NCBI RefSeq assembly: GCF_945285465.1
Contig: NZ_CALYQK010000009.1
Coordinates: 1 to 52,456, forward strand
DNA from: an uncultured Bartonella sp.
Lineage (GTDB): Bacteria > Pseudomonadota > Alphaproteobacteria > Rhizobiales > Rhizobiaceae
Direction: 5' to 3'
Length of the DNA: 52,456 bases
Shown here: positions 35,624 through 45,936 of the stretch, piece by piece
How the letters are laid out: each line of letters starts with the position of its first letter
How positions within the stretch are numbered: position 1 is the stretch's first letter
Notes under the pieces: model-generated
What the model saw: the letters and a program-made list of their open reading frames with translations, nothing else
Told to the model about the DNA's origin: nothing
Databases searched by the model: none
Position numbers and translations under genes: made by a program

Positions 35624-37029
35624 AAATGCCCTTGAGTATTGGTCTTATCCATTTTGTCGGGATAGGGGGCATAGGTATGAGCGGGATTGCTGAAGTGCTC
35701 CATAATCTTGGTTATAAGGTGCAAGGCTCCGATCAGGCAGACAATGCTAATGTCGAGCGGTTACGGGCAAAGGGAATACCCATTCACGTCGGCCACAGCG
35801 CCGAAAATCTCGGGCAAGCCGAAGTTGTTGTTGTTTCGACTGCGATTCGTAAAAACAATCCGGAATATATTGCCGCCAGAGAAAAACACTTGCCCATTGT
35901 GCGGCGGGCTGAAATGTTGGCCGAGCTGATGCGTTTCAAGCAGGCTGTGGCTATAGGTGGCACCCATGGCAAAACGACAACCACGTCACTCATCGGTACG
36001 CTTCTTGAAGCAGGCGGACTTGACCCGACAGTGATCAATGGCGGCATCGTCAACGCCTATGGTACCAATGCGCGCATGGGTGGTGGTGACTGGATGGTTG
36101 TCGAAGCCGATGAGAGTGACGGCACGTTTTTGAAACTACCTGCCGATGTTGCCGTTGTGACCAATATTGATCCCGAGCATCTCGACCATTATGGCAATTT
36201 TGAAGCTGAACGCGATGCCTATCTCCAATTCGTTGAAAATGTTCCATTTTATGGCTTTGGTGTTATGTGCCTCGACCATCCGGAAGTTCAGGCACTGGTC
36301 AGCCGTATTGACGACCGGCGCGTAATTACTTACGGAGCAAATCCGCAGGCTGATGTGCGCATTCTCAATCATCGCATGGAAGGGCCGAAAGCCCATTTTG
36401 ACGTGGTCATCCGCTCGCGCAAGACCGGCACTGTTATAGAAATGAAAAACCTCGTTCTGCCAATGCCAGGCCACCATAATATTCTTAATGCTACGGCGGC
36501 AATTGCCGTTGCCCACGAGCTCGGTGTTTCCGATGATGCCATTATTAGGGGGCTTGCGAGTTTTGCCGGTGTCAAGCGCCGTTTTACACATACGGGTAGC
36601 TGGAACGGCGTTGAAATATTTGATGATTATGGCCACCATCCGGTTGAAATCAAGGCCGTGTTGAAAGCAGCACGCGAGAGTGCGAAAGGACGGGTCATTG
36701 CTATAGCCCAGCCGCACCGTTACACGCGCCTCCACAATCTGTTCGACGAATTTGCAACCTGCTTTAATGATGCCGATACGATTTTTATTGAGCCCGTTTA
36801 TTCGGCTGGTGAAGACCCGATAAATGGTGTCAATTCGCCAGCATTGGTTGAACGGATCAAAACTGCCGGACACCGCGATGCGCGCTATGTAGCTGATCCG
36901 AAAGAAATTGCACCCCTTGTCAAGAAGATTGCCAAGCCCGGTGATTATGTGGTGTTTTTAGGGGCTGGAAACATCACCCAGTGGGCATATGCTTTGCCTC
37001 AAGAACTAGCGGCACTCGACGACAAATAA
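35620..37029 (+). CDS. murC: UDP-MurNAc:L-alanine ligase
   Basis: A 469-residue cytosolic Mur ligase that adds the first amino acid to UDP-MurNAc. N-terminal [14 protein letters not shown] (12-25) binds the nucleotide sugar; P-loop GTHGKTTTT at 114-122; then EADESDGTF and the HHPVEIKA segment, both characteristic of MurC. It starts inside the end of murG, with AAGGAG upstream. murB begins 11 bp after the stop. Confidence 0.97.
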   Translation: MKMPLSIGLIHFVGIGGIGMSGIAEVLHNLGYKVQGSDQADNANVERLRAKGIPIHVGHSAENLGQAEVVVVSTAIRKNNPEYIAAREKHLPIVRRAEMLAELMRFKQAVAIGGTHGKTTTTSLIGTLLEAGGLDPTVINGGIVNAYGTNARMGGGDWMVVEADESDGTFLKLPADVAVVTNIDPEHLDHYGNFEAERDAYLQFVENVPFYGFGVMCLDHPEVQALVSRIDDRRVITYGANPQADVRILNHRMEGPKAHFDVVIRSRKTGTVIEMKNLVLPMPGHHNILNATAAIAVAHELGVSDDAIIRGLASFAGVKRRFTHTGSWNGVEIFDDYGHHPVEIKAVLKAARESAKGRVIAIAQPHRYTRLHNLFDEFATCFNDADTIFIEPVYSAGEDPINGVNSPALVERIKTAGHRDARYVADPKEIAPLVKKIAKPGDYVVFLGAGNITQWAYALPQELAALDDK

Positions 37030-37040
37030 GTGGTAGTCAG

Positions 37041-38000
37041 ATGATTGATGGTGAAGCTCTGTTAAAGCGTTTGCAACCGGTTCTTAAAAATCCGAGAGGA
37101 CGCCTTAGTACCAATGTCGATATGAGCAAAGTCACATGGTTTCGTGCCGGTGGTCTGGCAGAACTTTTCTATCAACCGGTGGATGAAACGGATCTGGCCG
37201 AATTTTTAAAAAATTTGCCAAAAGACGTGCCGGTGACGGTCGTCGGTATTGGTTCCAATTTGCTTATCCGCGACGGCGGTATTGCCGGGGTAACGATCCG
37301 TCTTTCGGCAAAAGGCTTTGGTGAAACGCAACAGGTTTCACAAACACAAATTTTCGCTGGAGCGGCCACAACCGACAAAAGGCTTGCATCGGTAGCATTC
37401 GAGGCGGGCATCAGCGGGTTTGATTTCTACTGCGGAATACCGGGCGGTCTTGGTGGTGCCTTGAAAATGAATGCTGGCGCCAATGGAGGCGAAACAGCCC
37501 GACATGTCGTCGAAGTCTATGCTCTCGACCGGTCGGGAAAACGCCATATTTTAAATCTTGCGGATATGAATTATTCCTATCGCCAGTCAAATGTCGATAA
37601 AGACCTTATTTTTGTTGGTGCGTTGCTTCAGGGACAAAAAGGTCAAAAAGAAGAAATACGCGAGAAAATGGAAGCGGCATTGCGCCACCGTGAAGAAGTA
37701 CAACCGATACGCGAAAAAACCGGCGGCTCGACATTTCGCAACCCCGAGGGAACTTCGGCATGGAAGCTTATAGATGAAGCCGGTTGCCGCGGATTGACGA
37801 TTGGCGGGGCACAGATGAGCATGATGCATTGCAATTTTATGATTAATACCGGCAATGCCACCGCTTATGATCTTGAACTTTTAGGGGAAACAGTGCGCCA
37901 ACAGGTGTTTGAAAAAACGGGTGTCGTTTTGGACTGGGAAATCAAACGTATCGGCCAATTTATGGAAGGCAAGGAAATCGTTCCATTTAAAGCAGTTTGA
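37041..38000 (+). CDS. murB: UDP-N-acetylenolpyruvoylglucosamine reductase
   Basis: A 319-residue FAD enzyme that reduces enolpyruvyl-UDP-GlcNAc to UDP-MurNAc with NADPH. I start it at the ATG at 37041, because the open frame upstream lies within murC and lacks family resemblance. FAD-binding segments [13 protein letters not shown] and [22 protein letters not shown] are clear. The catalytic serine is in GSTFRNP, and the C-terminal [13 protein letters not shown] completes the site. No Tyr-loop insertion is evident by eye, so typing (I or II) is left open. A 670-bp non-genic stretch separates it from ddl. Confidence 0.96.
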   Translation: MIDGEALLKRLQPVLKNPRGRLSTNVDMSKVTWFRAGGLAELFYQPVDETDLAEFLKNLPKDVPVTVVGIGSNLLIRDGGIAGVTIRLSAKGFGETQQVSQTQIFAGAATTDKRLASVAFEAGISGFDFYCGIPGGLGGALKMNAGANGGETARHVVEVYALDRSGKRHILNLADMNYSYRQSNVDKDLIFVGALLQGQKGQKEEIREKMEAALRHREEVQPIREKTGGSTFRNPEGTSAWKLIDEAGCRGLTIGGAQMSMMHCNFMINTGNATAYDLELLGETVRQQVFEKTGVVLDWEIKRIGQFMEGKEIVPFKAV

Positions 38001-38398
38001 CCACGGTTTTTAAAACGCTGATCTTCGCTTTGAAGAACGCCTTATTCTGTGCAACTTAATGCCGTAGTCTTTCAGACAAAAAAGTGCACAATAGACGCGC
38101 AGACGAATAGGCGGCAGCGCGGCAGCACATACCGGTTGCCACTGTTGGCTGTTTGTCTAGTCGATTCTATGCAAAACAGATGGTGGTGCGTTTAAATAAA
38201 AAATGACACATTGATAATATAATATAAGTCGAGTATTTAAGAACCACTGAACGATGCTGTTGGACGATAAAAGTTAACAATAAATTTAGTAAAATTTTAA
38301 TGATATTATCAAGTGAAAAATATTACATTGTTTTGTTGGATTAAGTTGAATTCAAGTATTTGTGCATAATTCAACACCGCATCACTGAAGGTTTTTTT
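38001..38398. other. AT-rich interruption inside the dcw cluster
   Basis: About 400 bp (670 bp in all before ddl) with no recognisable gene. A good -10 hexamer TATAAT lies at 38218-38223, but the matching -35 is poor. Runs of A/T are frequent from 38190 to 38360. The stretch may carry the promoter for ddl-ftsQ-ftsA-ftsZ. Confidence 0.5.
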
Positions 38399-38545
38399 AT
38401 GGCCTTGCGCAACAGTTATCGGCAGGTATGGAAAAATGCAAGAGCTAAAAAAAGACGAAAAAAAACTATGAGTCTTTTCAAGGACATGAAAGGAATTTTA
38501 CTTGTCGAATCAGCATCTTGCACTTTGAAGGGCTTGTCAGGATAG
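38399..38545 (+). CDS. Possible 48-residue basic small protein
   Basis: A short frame inside the murB-ddl gap. The ATG has an ideal ribosome site (GAAGG, seven bases before). The product is strongly basic in its first half (a KNARAKKRRKK segment) and has no known domain. Codon use does not help at this length, so it may be a leader peptide, a nucleic-acid-binding microprotein or chance. The frame also runs upstream to 38360. Confidence 0.28.
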   Translation: MALRNSYRQVWKNARAKKRRKKTMSLFKDMKGILLVESASCTLKGLSG

Positions 38546-38673
38546 GTCGATTCTGATTCATTATGGTTAACGCTAGTGTGTTGATTCGCAAGGGTGAATT
38601 GAAGTTCGATCGACCAGTAGTATTGTTTGGGTCTATAACGACTATATATAGTATTTTAAGGGAGCTTTTCGTA

Positions 38674-39594
38674 ATGGCGAAAAAGCATGTTGCCATATTG
38701 ATGGGAGGGTTTTCTTCGGAACGTCCGGTAAGCTTGTCGTCGGGCGCGGCATGTGCGCAAGCTCTTGAGGAGGAAGGATATAGTGTTAGCAGAATTGATG
38801 TTGATCGTGATGTAGCCTTTAAACTTGCCGAGTTAAAACCGGATGTCGCTTTTAACGCCTTGCACGGTATTTTTGGTGAAGACGGTCGTATTCAGGGTGT
38901 GTTGGAGTTTTTGCAGATTCCCTATACCCATTCGGGTGTTTTGGCTTCGGCGCTGGCTATGGATAAGGGCCGCGCCAAAATTATTGCGGTTGCAAATGGT
39001 ATAACGGTTGCGCCATCTCGGGTGGTGAACCGTTTTGAGATCGGTAAAATTCATCCACTCGAACCGCCTTATGTCATTAAACCGGTTTATGAAGGTTCAA
39101 GCTTTGGTGTGATTATTGTAAATGCCGGTGAAAACGTGCCCTGGCAACAAGTAACAGACACCGATTGGCGTTACGGCGATGATGTTATTGTAGAAAAATA
39201 TGTTGCAGGTCGTGATCTGACATGTGCTGTTGTTGGTGATAGGGTAACGGCAGTCTGCGAAATTGTGCCGGATAAAGAATTTCGGTTTTATGATTACCAG
39301 TCAAAATATGCGCCAGGCGGGTCGAAGCATGTTTGTCCGGCGCCGCTTTCATCAAATATTTACCAAAATGTGCAAAGAATGACTTTGGCAGCACATCAGG
39401 CATTGGGGTGTCGTGGTGTCAGCCGTTCGGATTTTCGTTTTGACGAGGAGAAAGGTGAGTTGGTCTGGTTGGAAATTAATACACAACCTGGTATGACACC
39501 GACGTCCCTTGTTCCTGATATGGCCAGAGCATCCGGTCATTCATTTGGTGATCTTGTAAGGTGGATGGTGGAGGACGCGTCGTGTATGCGTTGA
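38674..39594 (+). CDS. ddl: D-alanine:D-alanine ligase
   Basis: A 306-residue cytosolic ATP-grasp enzyme that makes D-Ala-D-Ala for MurF. I start it at the ATG at 38674, which has AGGGAG about ten bases upstream; the frame extends to 38563 without family resemblance. [19 protein letters not shown] is the conserved N-terminus. [23 protein letters not shown] and the metal/ATP segment [15 protein letters not shown] are diagnostic. Its last 13 bp overlap the ftsQ start. Confidence 0.96.
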   Translation: MAKKHVAILMGGFSSERPVSLSSGAACAQALEEEGYSVSRIDVDRDVAFKLAELKPDVAFNALHGIFGEDGRIQGVLEFLQIPYTHSGVLASALAMDKGRAKIIAVANGITVAPSRVVNRFEIGKIHPLEPPYVIKPVYEGSSFGVIIVNAGENVPWQQVTDTDWRYGDDVIVEKYVAGRDLTCAVVGDRVTAVCEIVPDKEFRFYDYQSKYAPGGSKHVCPAPLSSNIYQNVQRMTLAAHQALGCRGVSRSDFRFDEEKGELVWLEINTQPGMTPTSLVPDMARASGHSFGDLVRWMVEDASCMR

Positions 39595-40490
39595 ACGATC
39601 AGAAAGAGCAAAGGTTTTCGACATTTGCAATGTCGATTTTTCCCCGTCTTTACCGGCGTTTAGGGCGTGCTGTTTCGCAACTCGTTCAAGCCGAGATTGA
39701 ATTGCCCCGCCACTTTGGCGCTTTTGCTGTCACTATGTTTTTCGGTTCCGTTGTCTTTTATGGCATTTCAGTAGGTGGGCATACCGACGAAGTTGTTAAA
39801 GCAACGACATCGACATTTGGTTTTGCTGTCGAAGATGTTGAAATTGCCGGAAACAACCGGATGTCGGAACTTGATGTTCTGTCGGCTTTGGGGCTTGATG
39901 GCGAAACCTCGATGATCGGTTTTGATGCAACACAAGCGCGTAAAGTTTTGGCGGCATTGCCTTGGGTACAATCTGTCGATGTCCAAAAAATTTACCCCGA
40001 TCGTGTGCGTGTATCGTTGGTGGAACGCCAGCCTTATGCGGTTTGGCAGCATGGCGATGATCTTGATATCATAGACAATGAAGGGCGTGTTATTGTGCCC
40101 TTCAGACCCGGTTTTGCTGGTGATTTACCGCTGGTCGTCGGTTCGGGTGCAGATAAAAAGGCAGCCGATTTTGTTCATGAAGTTGCGGTGTTTCCTGAAA
40201 TACGGGATCATGTGCGTGCTTATATTCGTGTTGGTGACCGGCGTTGGGATATACTTCTTGATAACGGTGTCCGTATAAAACTGCCGGAAGTAAACGCGAT
40301 AGCAAGACTTGGCGATGCTGTGAAAGCCGATAAAGAAAAAGGGCTTTTTTCGCGCGATATTTTAAGTGTTGATTTGAGATTGCCGGATCGTATCACTGTG
40401 GCCTTGTCCGATGGTGCGCTGGAACGCCGTGAACAGATCGTCAGGGATGAAGAGCGCCGTTTGAAGGCGCAGAAGGCGGGGCGTGCATGA
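39582..40490 (+). CDS. ftsQ: Cell division protein FtsQ
   Basis: A 302-residue bitopic membrane protein that links early and late division proteins. I choose the GTG at 39582, which has a perfect GGAGG seven bases before it (39570-39574); the alternative at 39561 has none. A cytoplasmic part of about 50 residues precedes one membrane helix (about 49-66, [13 protein letters not shown]). Then come a POTRA domain (about 75-150, [21 protein letters not shown]) and the FtsQ beta domain. Overlaps ddl by 13 bp and ftsA by 4 bp. Confidence 0.95.
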   Translation: MYALNDQKEQRFSTFAMSIFPRLYRRLGRAVSQLVQAEIELPRHFGAFAVTMFFGSVVFYGISVGGHTDEVVKATTSTFGFAVEDVEIAGNNRMSELDVLSALGLDGETSMIGFDATQARKVLAALPWVQSVDVQKIYPDRVRVSLVERQPYAVWQHGDDLDIIDNEGRVIVPFRPGFAGDLPLVVGSGADKKAADFVHEVAVFPEIRDHVRAYIRVGDRRWDILLDNGVRIKLPEVNAIARLGDAVKADKEKGLFSRDILSVDLRLPDRITVALSDGALERREQIVRDEERRLKAQKAGRA

Positions 40491-41785
40491 ATTTGCTAGG
40501 TTCAGGCCATAGCGGATTACGCCGGACACGTCTTTTGACTGTGCTTGACATGGGATCGAGCAAAGTAGTGTGTGTTATTGCCCGTTTGCGCCCGCTCGAC
40601 CATTTGCAATATTTACCCGGACGCACCCACCGTATCGAAATATTGGGATTTGGTGTGCAGCGTTCCCGCGGGATAAAATCCGGCGTTGTTATGGATATGG
40701 CAGCAGCCGAGCAATCGGTTCGGTTGGCTGTTGATGCAGCCGAAAAAATGGCCGGATTGATTGTTGATTCATTGATCGTCAATTTCTCGTCAGCGCGGCT
40801 GAGAAGTTTTGTTGTGCATGGCGATTATGATGTGAGCGGGCGCGAAGTTTGTTTACGTGATATACGCTGCGTGTTGGCTAATGCCTCGCAAAAGGCTTTT
40901 GCGCTTGACCGGCAGATTGTTCATTCGGTGCCATTGTCCTATTCGCTTGATAGTGAAAAAGGTATTTCTGACCCGCTTGGCATGGTGGGGAACCTGCTTG
41001 GTGTTGATGTCCATGTCATGACGGCCGATGCTGTGCCGTTGCGCAATCTGGAAGCATGCATCAATCGTGCCCATATCAGTGTCGAGGCAATGGTTGCCAC
41101 GCCGTTTGCCAGCGGTTTGTCGGTTTTGGTCGAAGATGAAGCGCGGTTGGGTGCAGCCTGTATTGATATTGGTGGCGGCACGACAACCTTTTCGGTGTTT
41201 TCCGAGGGGCATTTTGTTCACGCGGATGCTATTGCTATTGGCGGCAATCATGTGACACTGGATATCGCACGTGGTTTTTCAATGTCTGTTGAAGATGCGG
41301 AAAGACTGAAAGTTATGCATGGTTCGACACTTCCCGGTGGGGCAGAGGATAGACACATGATCAGTATTTCACAGCTTGCTGACAAACGCAGTGAAATGCA
41401 GTATCCACGTGCCGTGTTGACGCGGATCGTTCAAGCGCGGGTAGAAGAAATTCTGGAAATGGTGCGTGATCGCCTAAATCGTTCGGGTTTTGGCCATATT
41501 ATTGGCAAACGCGTCGTATTGACAGGCGGCGGCAGTCAATTGACTGGTCTGCCGGAAACGGCGCGAAATATTTTGGGGCGTAATGTGCGTATAGGTCGCC
41601 CGCTTGGTGTTTCAGGGCTGCCAGCGTTGGCAAAAGGAGCTGCTTTTTCAGCAGTGGTTGGACTGATGATTTATCCGCAGACGGCAAGTTTTGAAGAAAA
41701 AACCTTCCATACTATCGGCCAATTGAAGACCGGTACGGGCGGGCGTTTTCAACGTGTTGGCCAGTGGCTGCGCGAAAGTTTTTGA
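40487..41785 (+). CDS. ftsA: Cell division protein FtsA
   Basis: A 432-residue actin-like ATPase that anchors FtsZ to the inner membrane. The phosphate-binding segment LDMGSSKVVCVIAR lies near residue 20, the SHS2 (1C) domain is about residues 100-190, and the second phosphate motif CIDIGGGTTTFSVF is at about 224-237. The C-terminus ends in an amphipathic helix (QRVGQWLRESF) that fits the membrane-binding tail. Overlaps ftsQ by 4 bp; 69 bp separate it from ftsZ. Confidence 0.97.
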   Translation: MNLLGSGHSGLRRTRLLTVLDMGSSKVVCVIARLRPLDHLQYLPGRTHRIEILGFGVQRSRGIKSGVVMDMAAAEQSVRLAVDAAEKMAGLIVDSLIVNFSSARLRSFVVHGDYDVSGREVCLRDIRCVLANASQKAFALDRQIVHSVPLSYSLDSEKGISDPLGMVGNLLGVDVHVMTADAVPLRNLEACINRAHISVEAMVATPFASGLSVLVEDEARLGAACIDIGGGTTTFSVFSEGHFVHADAIAIGGNHVTLDIARGFSMSVEDAERLKVMHGSTLPGGAEDRHMISISQLADKRSEMQYPRAVLTRIVQARVEEILEMVRDRLNRSGFGHIIGKRVVLTGGGSQLTGLPETARNILGRNVRIGRPLGVSGLPALAKGAAFSAVVGLMIYPQTASFEEKTFHTIGQLKTGTGGRFQRVGQWLRESF

Positions 41786-41854
41786 GTTTTGTGAGTTGAA
41801 TTCAATTTTACCGCTATGGGCTTTGCGGTGTTCTTACTTGAGAAGGAAAAGACA

Positions 41855-43633
41855 ATGACAATCAATCTGCACGGGCCAGATATTACAGAATTAAAGCCAC
41901 GTATCACCGTATTCGGTGTCGGCGGTGGCGGTGGTAACGCCGTCAATAACATGATTAATGCCGGATTACAGGGTGTCGATTTTGTCGTGGCAAATACCGA
42001 TGCGCAGGCATTGACGATGTCGAAGGCTGACCGCGTCATTCAGCTTGGTGCAGCTGTCACAGAAGGTCTTGGTGCCGGTGCACTTCCTGAAGTAGGCCAG
42101 GCGGCCGCGGAAGAATGTCTGGACGAGATTATTGATCATCTCGGCAATTCCCATATGGTTTTTATTACCTGCGGAATGGGCGGCGGTACTGGTACAGGTG
42201 CTGCACCCGTTGTTGCCCGTGCAGCAAGGGAAAAAGGCATTTTGACAGTGGGTGTTGTGACAAAACCCTTTCATTTTGAAGGCGCCCGCCGCATGAAAAC
42301 GGCGGAAGCCGGCATTGAAGAACTGCAAAAATGTGTAGATACGCTCATTGTTATTCCAAACCAGAATCTTTTCCGCATTGCCAATGAGCAAACAACATTT
42401 GCCGATGCTTTTATGATGGCCGATCAGGTTCTTTATTCCGGCGTTGCTTCCATTACCGATCTCATGATCAAAGAGGGATTGATAAATCTCGATTTTGCCG
42501 ATGTCCGTTCGGTTATGCATGAAATGGGACGCGCAATGATGGGTACCGGCGAAGCCTCGGGTGAAAACCGTGCGCTTGCTGCTGCCGAAGCGGCAATTGC
42601 CAATCCGTTGCTGGATGAAACATCAATGCGTGGGGCACGCGGCCTGCTGATTTCGATTACCGGCGGACGTGATTTGACACTGTTTGAAGTGGATGAAGCG
42701 GCAAATCGTATCCGTGAAGAAGTTGATGCGGATGCCAATGTTATCTTCGGTGCAATTGATGATGAATCGCTTGAAGGTGTTATCCGTGTTTCGGTTGTCG
42801 CCACTGGCATTGATCGTGCATCGAACGTTGAGGGGGCTGATGCCGATGGTCGCGGCAACCAGGTTCAGCCGCCAATTCGTAAATTGGATAATGCGTCAGC
42901 GCCGCAGGGCGGAGCCAAACCGCAGCTTTCCGACACACGCTCCCAATCTCCCATGATTGAGGTGATGGAAGCATTGGAAGTTGAAATGAACCGGCCTGTT
43001 GAAGAACCGTTCCGTCCGCAAAGCGAAATTTTCAGAGTGCCAGCTTCTGGTACGGGAAATGCACCACAACGCGCAAATCCGCAACCGCAGGTCAGTTCGA
43101 CGGTTTATGCACAGAGCCAGCAGATACCGCAAACACCGCGTATGCAATCGCCACGCATTCAACAACAAACGGCATCGGCCAATATGGAAGCGACAGCGCG
43201 TGTTTTGGAAGAAATGTCGGACATGCCGACCATGCGTGACAAACAGGTGGCATCGCAGCCGCGTACAGCACCGGTCAGAATGCCGGAATTGCGTGATTTT
43301 CCGTCTGTTGCCCGTGAAAAGGCCAATGCGGCTTCCAGTCGACAGCCAGCGCAGCAAGGCCCGCGCAGCTTGTGGCAAAAACTGACACAGAGCCTCATTC
43401 ATCGTGATGAAAGCGAGCCGACGGCGCGGTTGGAGCCGGCACAACGGCCAAGCCAGCGTGATCCGGTTTTGCCACCAGCAGAAAATCGTCGTCCAATATC
43501 TTCTGATGCAGCCGTTTATGCGCCGCGTCGGCCGAACGAGCCACAAATGCGCCAACAGCCGCAACAGCGTGGTCCGGTAAACGAAGAAGATCAACTTGAA
43601 ATTCCAGCTTTCTTGCGTCGTCAAGCAAACTGA
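41855..43633 (+). CDS. ftsZ: Cell division GTPase FtsZ, long-linker form
   Basis: A 592-residue tubulin homologue that forms the Z ring. I start at the ATG at 41855, with AGAAGGA nearby; the frame extends 13 codons further up. GTPase core at about 12-320: [13 protein letters not shown] at 21-33 and the tubulin signature [11 protein letters not shown] at 109-119. Then comes a linker of about 250 residues, rich in Gln, Pro and Arg, ending in a conserved tail [11 protein letters not shown] that binds FtsA and other partners. Long linkers are normal in Hyphomicrobiales but much longer than the 383-residue E. coli protein. A strong terminator follows. Confidence 0.97.
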   Translation: MTINLHGPDITELKPRITVFGVGGGGGNAVNNMINAGLQGVDFVVANTDAQALTMSKADRVIQLGAAVTEGLGAGALPEVGQAAAEECLDEIIDHLGNSHMVFITCGMGGGTGTGAAPVVARAAREKGILTVGVVTKPFHFEGARRMKTAEAGIEELQKCVDTLIVIPNQNLFRIANEQTTFADAFMMADQVLYSGVASITDLMIKEGLINLDFADVRSVMHEMGRAMMGTGEASGENRALAAAEAAIANPLLDETSMRGARGLLISITGGRDLTLFEVDEAANRIREEVDADANVIFGAIDDESLEGVIRVSVVATGIDRASNVEGADADGRGNQVQPPIRKLDNASAPQGGAKPQLSDTRSQSPMIEVMEALEVEMNRPVEEPFRPQSEIFRVPASGTGNAPQRANPQPQVSSTVYAQSQQIPQTPRMQSPRIQQQTASANMEATARVLEEMSDMPTMRDKQVASQPRTAPVRMPELRDFPSVAREKANAASSRQPAQQGPRSLWQKLTQSLIHRDESEPTARLEPAQRPSQRDPVLPPAENRRPISSDAAVYAPRRPNEPQMRQQPQQRGPVNEEDQLEIPAFLRRQAN

Positions 43634-43715
43634 TTAACCGATAATGATAAAAAAGGGTGCCGATTTTTTGCAATGGGTGCCCCTATAAAAAAGCCCGATT
43701 ACCTTCTCAACTTTA

Positions 43716-43743
43716 CCGCTGTCAATTGACAGCGGTTTTTTTT
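43716..43743 (+). terminator. Rho-independent terminator after ftsZ
   Basis: CCGCTGTC (43716-43723), loop AATT, GACAGCGG (43728-43735), then eight T (43736-43743). A perfect 8-bp stem that closes the dcw transcript and separates it from lpxC. Confidence 0.95.
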
Positions 43744-43920
43744 GGCGATTTTTAAAGCGTATTACGTGCGGTTAAACCCGAATTTTCTAAAACCGGAATA
43801 GGGTTATTTAAAAAACAGCAGCGATAGCGACGATTAAAATTGCCGGTCGAAAAACGGCGCCAACAATGCTATGGCAGTCAATGTGACTTTCGATTTCTGA
43901 AATGGGGAATTGTTTTAACG

Positions 43921-44814
43921 ATGAATGGCAAGGTTTTCGAGCCGAATAACGAACAACGTTTTCAATCGACATTGGCGGCACCAATTACACTGACCGGCCA
44001 TGGTGTTCATAGCGGTTGTCCCTCGACACTGACAATAAGTCCGGCCGATAGTGGAACGGGGATTATTTTTTTGCGCACTCTGCCATCGGGAGGCAAACAG
44101 AAATTTTGCGCTTCATCAGCCGAAACCGGTTCAACAGCGCTTTCGACAACTTTGGGAACTGCCGAAGCGGGTGTAGAAACAATTGAACATCTTATGGCAG
44201 CGATTGCCGCTTATAACCTCGATAATCTTTTAATCGAGGTTAGTGCCAACGAAGTTCCCATTCTTGATGGCGGCGCATCAAGCTACTGCAATGCTTTTGA
44301 TAAAGCAGGCATTGTAAGACAAAAAAAACAACGGGATTATTATGTCATAACCAAACCTGTCCGTGTCGAATCAGCAAATGGATTTGCCGAGTTTCAACCG
44401 TTTGAGGGGCGCCGTTTTGACGTTGAAATCGAGTTTTCAACACCAATTATCGGTAAAAGCCGGATTGTTTTTGATCTTGAACCGCAGAAATTCAAGGACG
44501 AGATTTCCAAGGCTCGCACTTTCGGATTTTTAAAAGATGTTGAAACCCTTTGGGCAGCCGGTATGGCATTGGGCTCATCATTGGAAAATTCGATTGTCAT
44601 AGGTGGCGACGACAAGGTCATCAACCCTGCCGGCCTTAATTATGAAAACGAATTTGTGCGCCATAAATTGCTTGATGCCATTGGCGATACAGCTCTTCTG
44701 GGCGGGCCATTTATCGGCATGTTCCGCTCATTTCGGGGCGGTCATGCGTTGAATGCCAGACTTGTAAAAACACTGCTTGAAAATCGTAAAGCCTATGAAA
44801 TCAAGAGTTTTTAA
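43921..44814 (+). CDS. lpxC: UDP-3-O-acyl-N-acetylglucosamine deacetylase
   Basis: A 297-residue cytosolic zinc enzyme that catalyses the committed step of lipid A synthesis. I start at the ATG at 43921; the frame is open 27 codons upstream without resemblance. Zinc ligands are visible as His90 (VETIEHLMAA), His248 and Asp252 (VRHKLLDAIGD). The catalytic base region includes Glu89, and the second catalytic histidine is His275 in FRGGHALNA. HGVHSG near residue 27 is the typical N-terminal motif. It has its own transcription unit after the ftsZ terminator. Confidence 0.97.
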   Translation: MNGKVFEPNNEQRFQSTLAAPITLTGHGVHSGCPSTLTISPADSGTGIIFLRTLPSGGKQKFCASSAETGSTALSTTLGTAEAGVETIEHLMAAIAAYNLDNLLIEVSANEVPILDGGASSYCNAFDKAGIVRQKKQRDYYVITKPVRVESANGFAEFQPFEGRRFDVEIEFSTPIIGKSRIVFDLEPQKFKDEISKARTFGFLKDVETLWAAGMALGSSLENSIVIGGDDKVINPAGLNYENEFVRHKLLDAIGDTALLGGPFIGMFRSFRGGHALNARLVKTLLENRKAYEIKSF

Positions 44815-45036
44815 CCAAAATTAGTGGTAATAGCTGTTGTTTTTAACAAGTTGCCTTAATTGAGCCTATAAGGAGTGATTGACCGGAACAGTAAAAATCG
44901 GCTATTCCAATATTAATGTTATCGGTTGATAATGACGGATTATAGTTTCCCATGACTTCTATTCTGGCAAAGAATTTGCCTGTCGATGTCGAGTGGGTTT
45001 TGAAAAACAAGGGAATGCCGCAAGGCCGGAGAGAGC

Positions 45037-45930
45037 ATGACGAAGTTGAATTCGTATATTATGGATGCCAGACCAACAAAATCCTTTATTGCGCGTAAAG
45101 TCCTTATCGGGCTTATGCTTGGCAGTGTGTGCCTCACCGTCGGCTGTTCAAAAAAAGATAAAGATATCGACTTGACATCTTATGTTGAAACGATTGATCC
45201 GCCGGATGTTCTTTATAACCAGGCACTTGCCAACCTTGATGCCGGGCGTTTGAGCGAAGCAGCGAAAAAATTCGAGGCGGTTGACCGTCAACATCCTTAT
45301 ACCGAATGGGCGCGTAAGTCGCTCGTCATGGGGGCGTTTACCAACTATCGCAAAGGCAATTATGACGAAGCGGTCAATATGGCCAAGCGTTATATCGCTC
45401 TTTATCCGACATCCGACGAAGCAGCCTATGCCTATTATATTATCGGGCTTTCCTATTTCCGGCAAATTCCCGATATTACACGCGACCAGAAAGATACAAA
45501 ACGTGCAATTGCTGCAATGCAGGAAGTGGTCGACCGTTATCCCAGGTCCGAATATGTCGATGATGCCAAGACAAAGATCCGTTTCGGGCGCGAGCAGCTT
45601 GCCGGTAAAGAAATGCAGATTGGCCGCTATTATCAGGAGCGTAAACAATATTTGTCGGCGATCAAGCGCTATCGTACAGTTGTCGAGGAATATTCAAACA
45701 CCAACCAGATCGAGGAAGCTCTCTATCGTTTGACAGAAGCCAACTATGCTTTGGGGTTAACTTCAGAAGCCCAGACGGCGGCGGCGGTTCTCGGGCAAAA
45801 CTATCCGGAAAGCAAATGGTATAAGGATGCGTTCGACCTTTTACAAAAGGGCGGCGTTACTCCGCAGGAAAACAAAGGCTCGTGGATATCGCGAAGCTTG
45901 GCTAAAACCGGTCTGAAAAAGGCATCGTAA
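45037..45930 (+). CDS. bamD: Outer-membrane assembly lipoprotein BamD (ComL)
   Basis: A 297-residue lipoprotein of the BAM complex that inserts beta-barrel proteins into the outer membrane. The ATG has GGAGAG six to ten bases before. The signal ends at Cys37 (LTVGCSKK). Tetratricopeptide-like repeats fill about 60-265, starting with [24 protein letters not shown]; the segment [17 protein letters not shown] is a family hallmark. recN follows after 6 bp, so the two are probably cotranscribed. Confidence 0.95.
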   Translation: MTKLNSYIMDARPTKSFIARKVLIGLMLGSVCLTVGCSKKDKDIDLTSYVETIDPPDVLYNQALANLDAGRLSEAAKKFEAVDRQHPYTEWARKSLVMGAFTNYRKGNYDEAVNMAKRYIALYPTSDEAAYAYYIIGLSYFRQIPDITRDQKDTKRAIAAMQEVVDRYPRSEYVDDAKTKIRFGREQLAGKEMQIGRYYQERKQYLSAIKRYRTVVEEYSNTNQIEEALYRLTEANYALGLTSEAQTAAAVLGQNYPESKWYKDAFDLLQKGGVTPQENKGSWISRSLAKTGLKKAS

Positions 45931-45936
45931 CCAGAT

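Noticed and set aside
42896..43624. Long minus-strand frame of 242 codons opposite ftsZ
   Set aside because: It mirrors the repetitive Gln/Pro/Arg linker of FtsZ. The product is Arg, Cys and His rich, as is usual for antisense shadows.
43395..43673. Minus-strand frame across the ftsZ 3' end
   Set aside because: It overlaps the conserved FtsZ tail and has no resemblance of its own.
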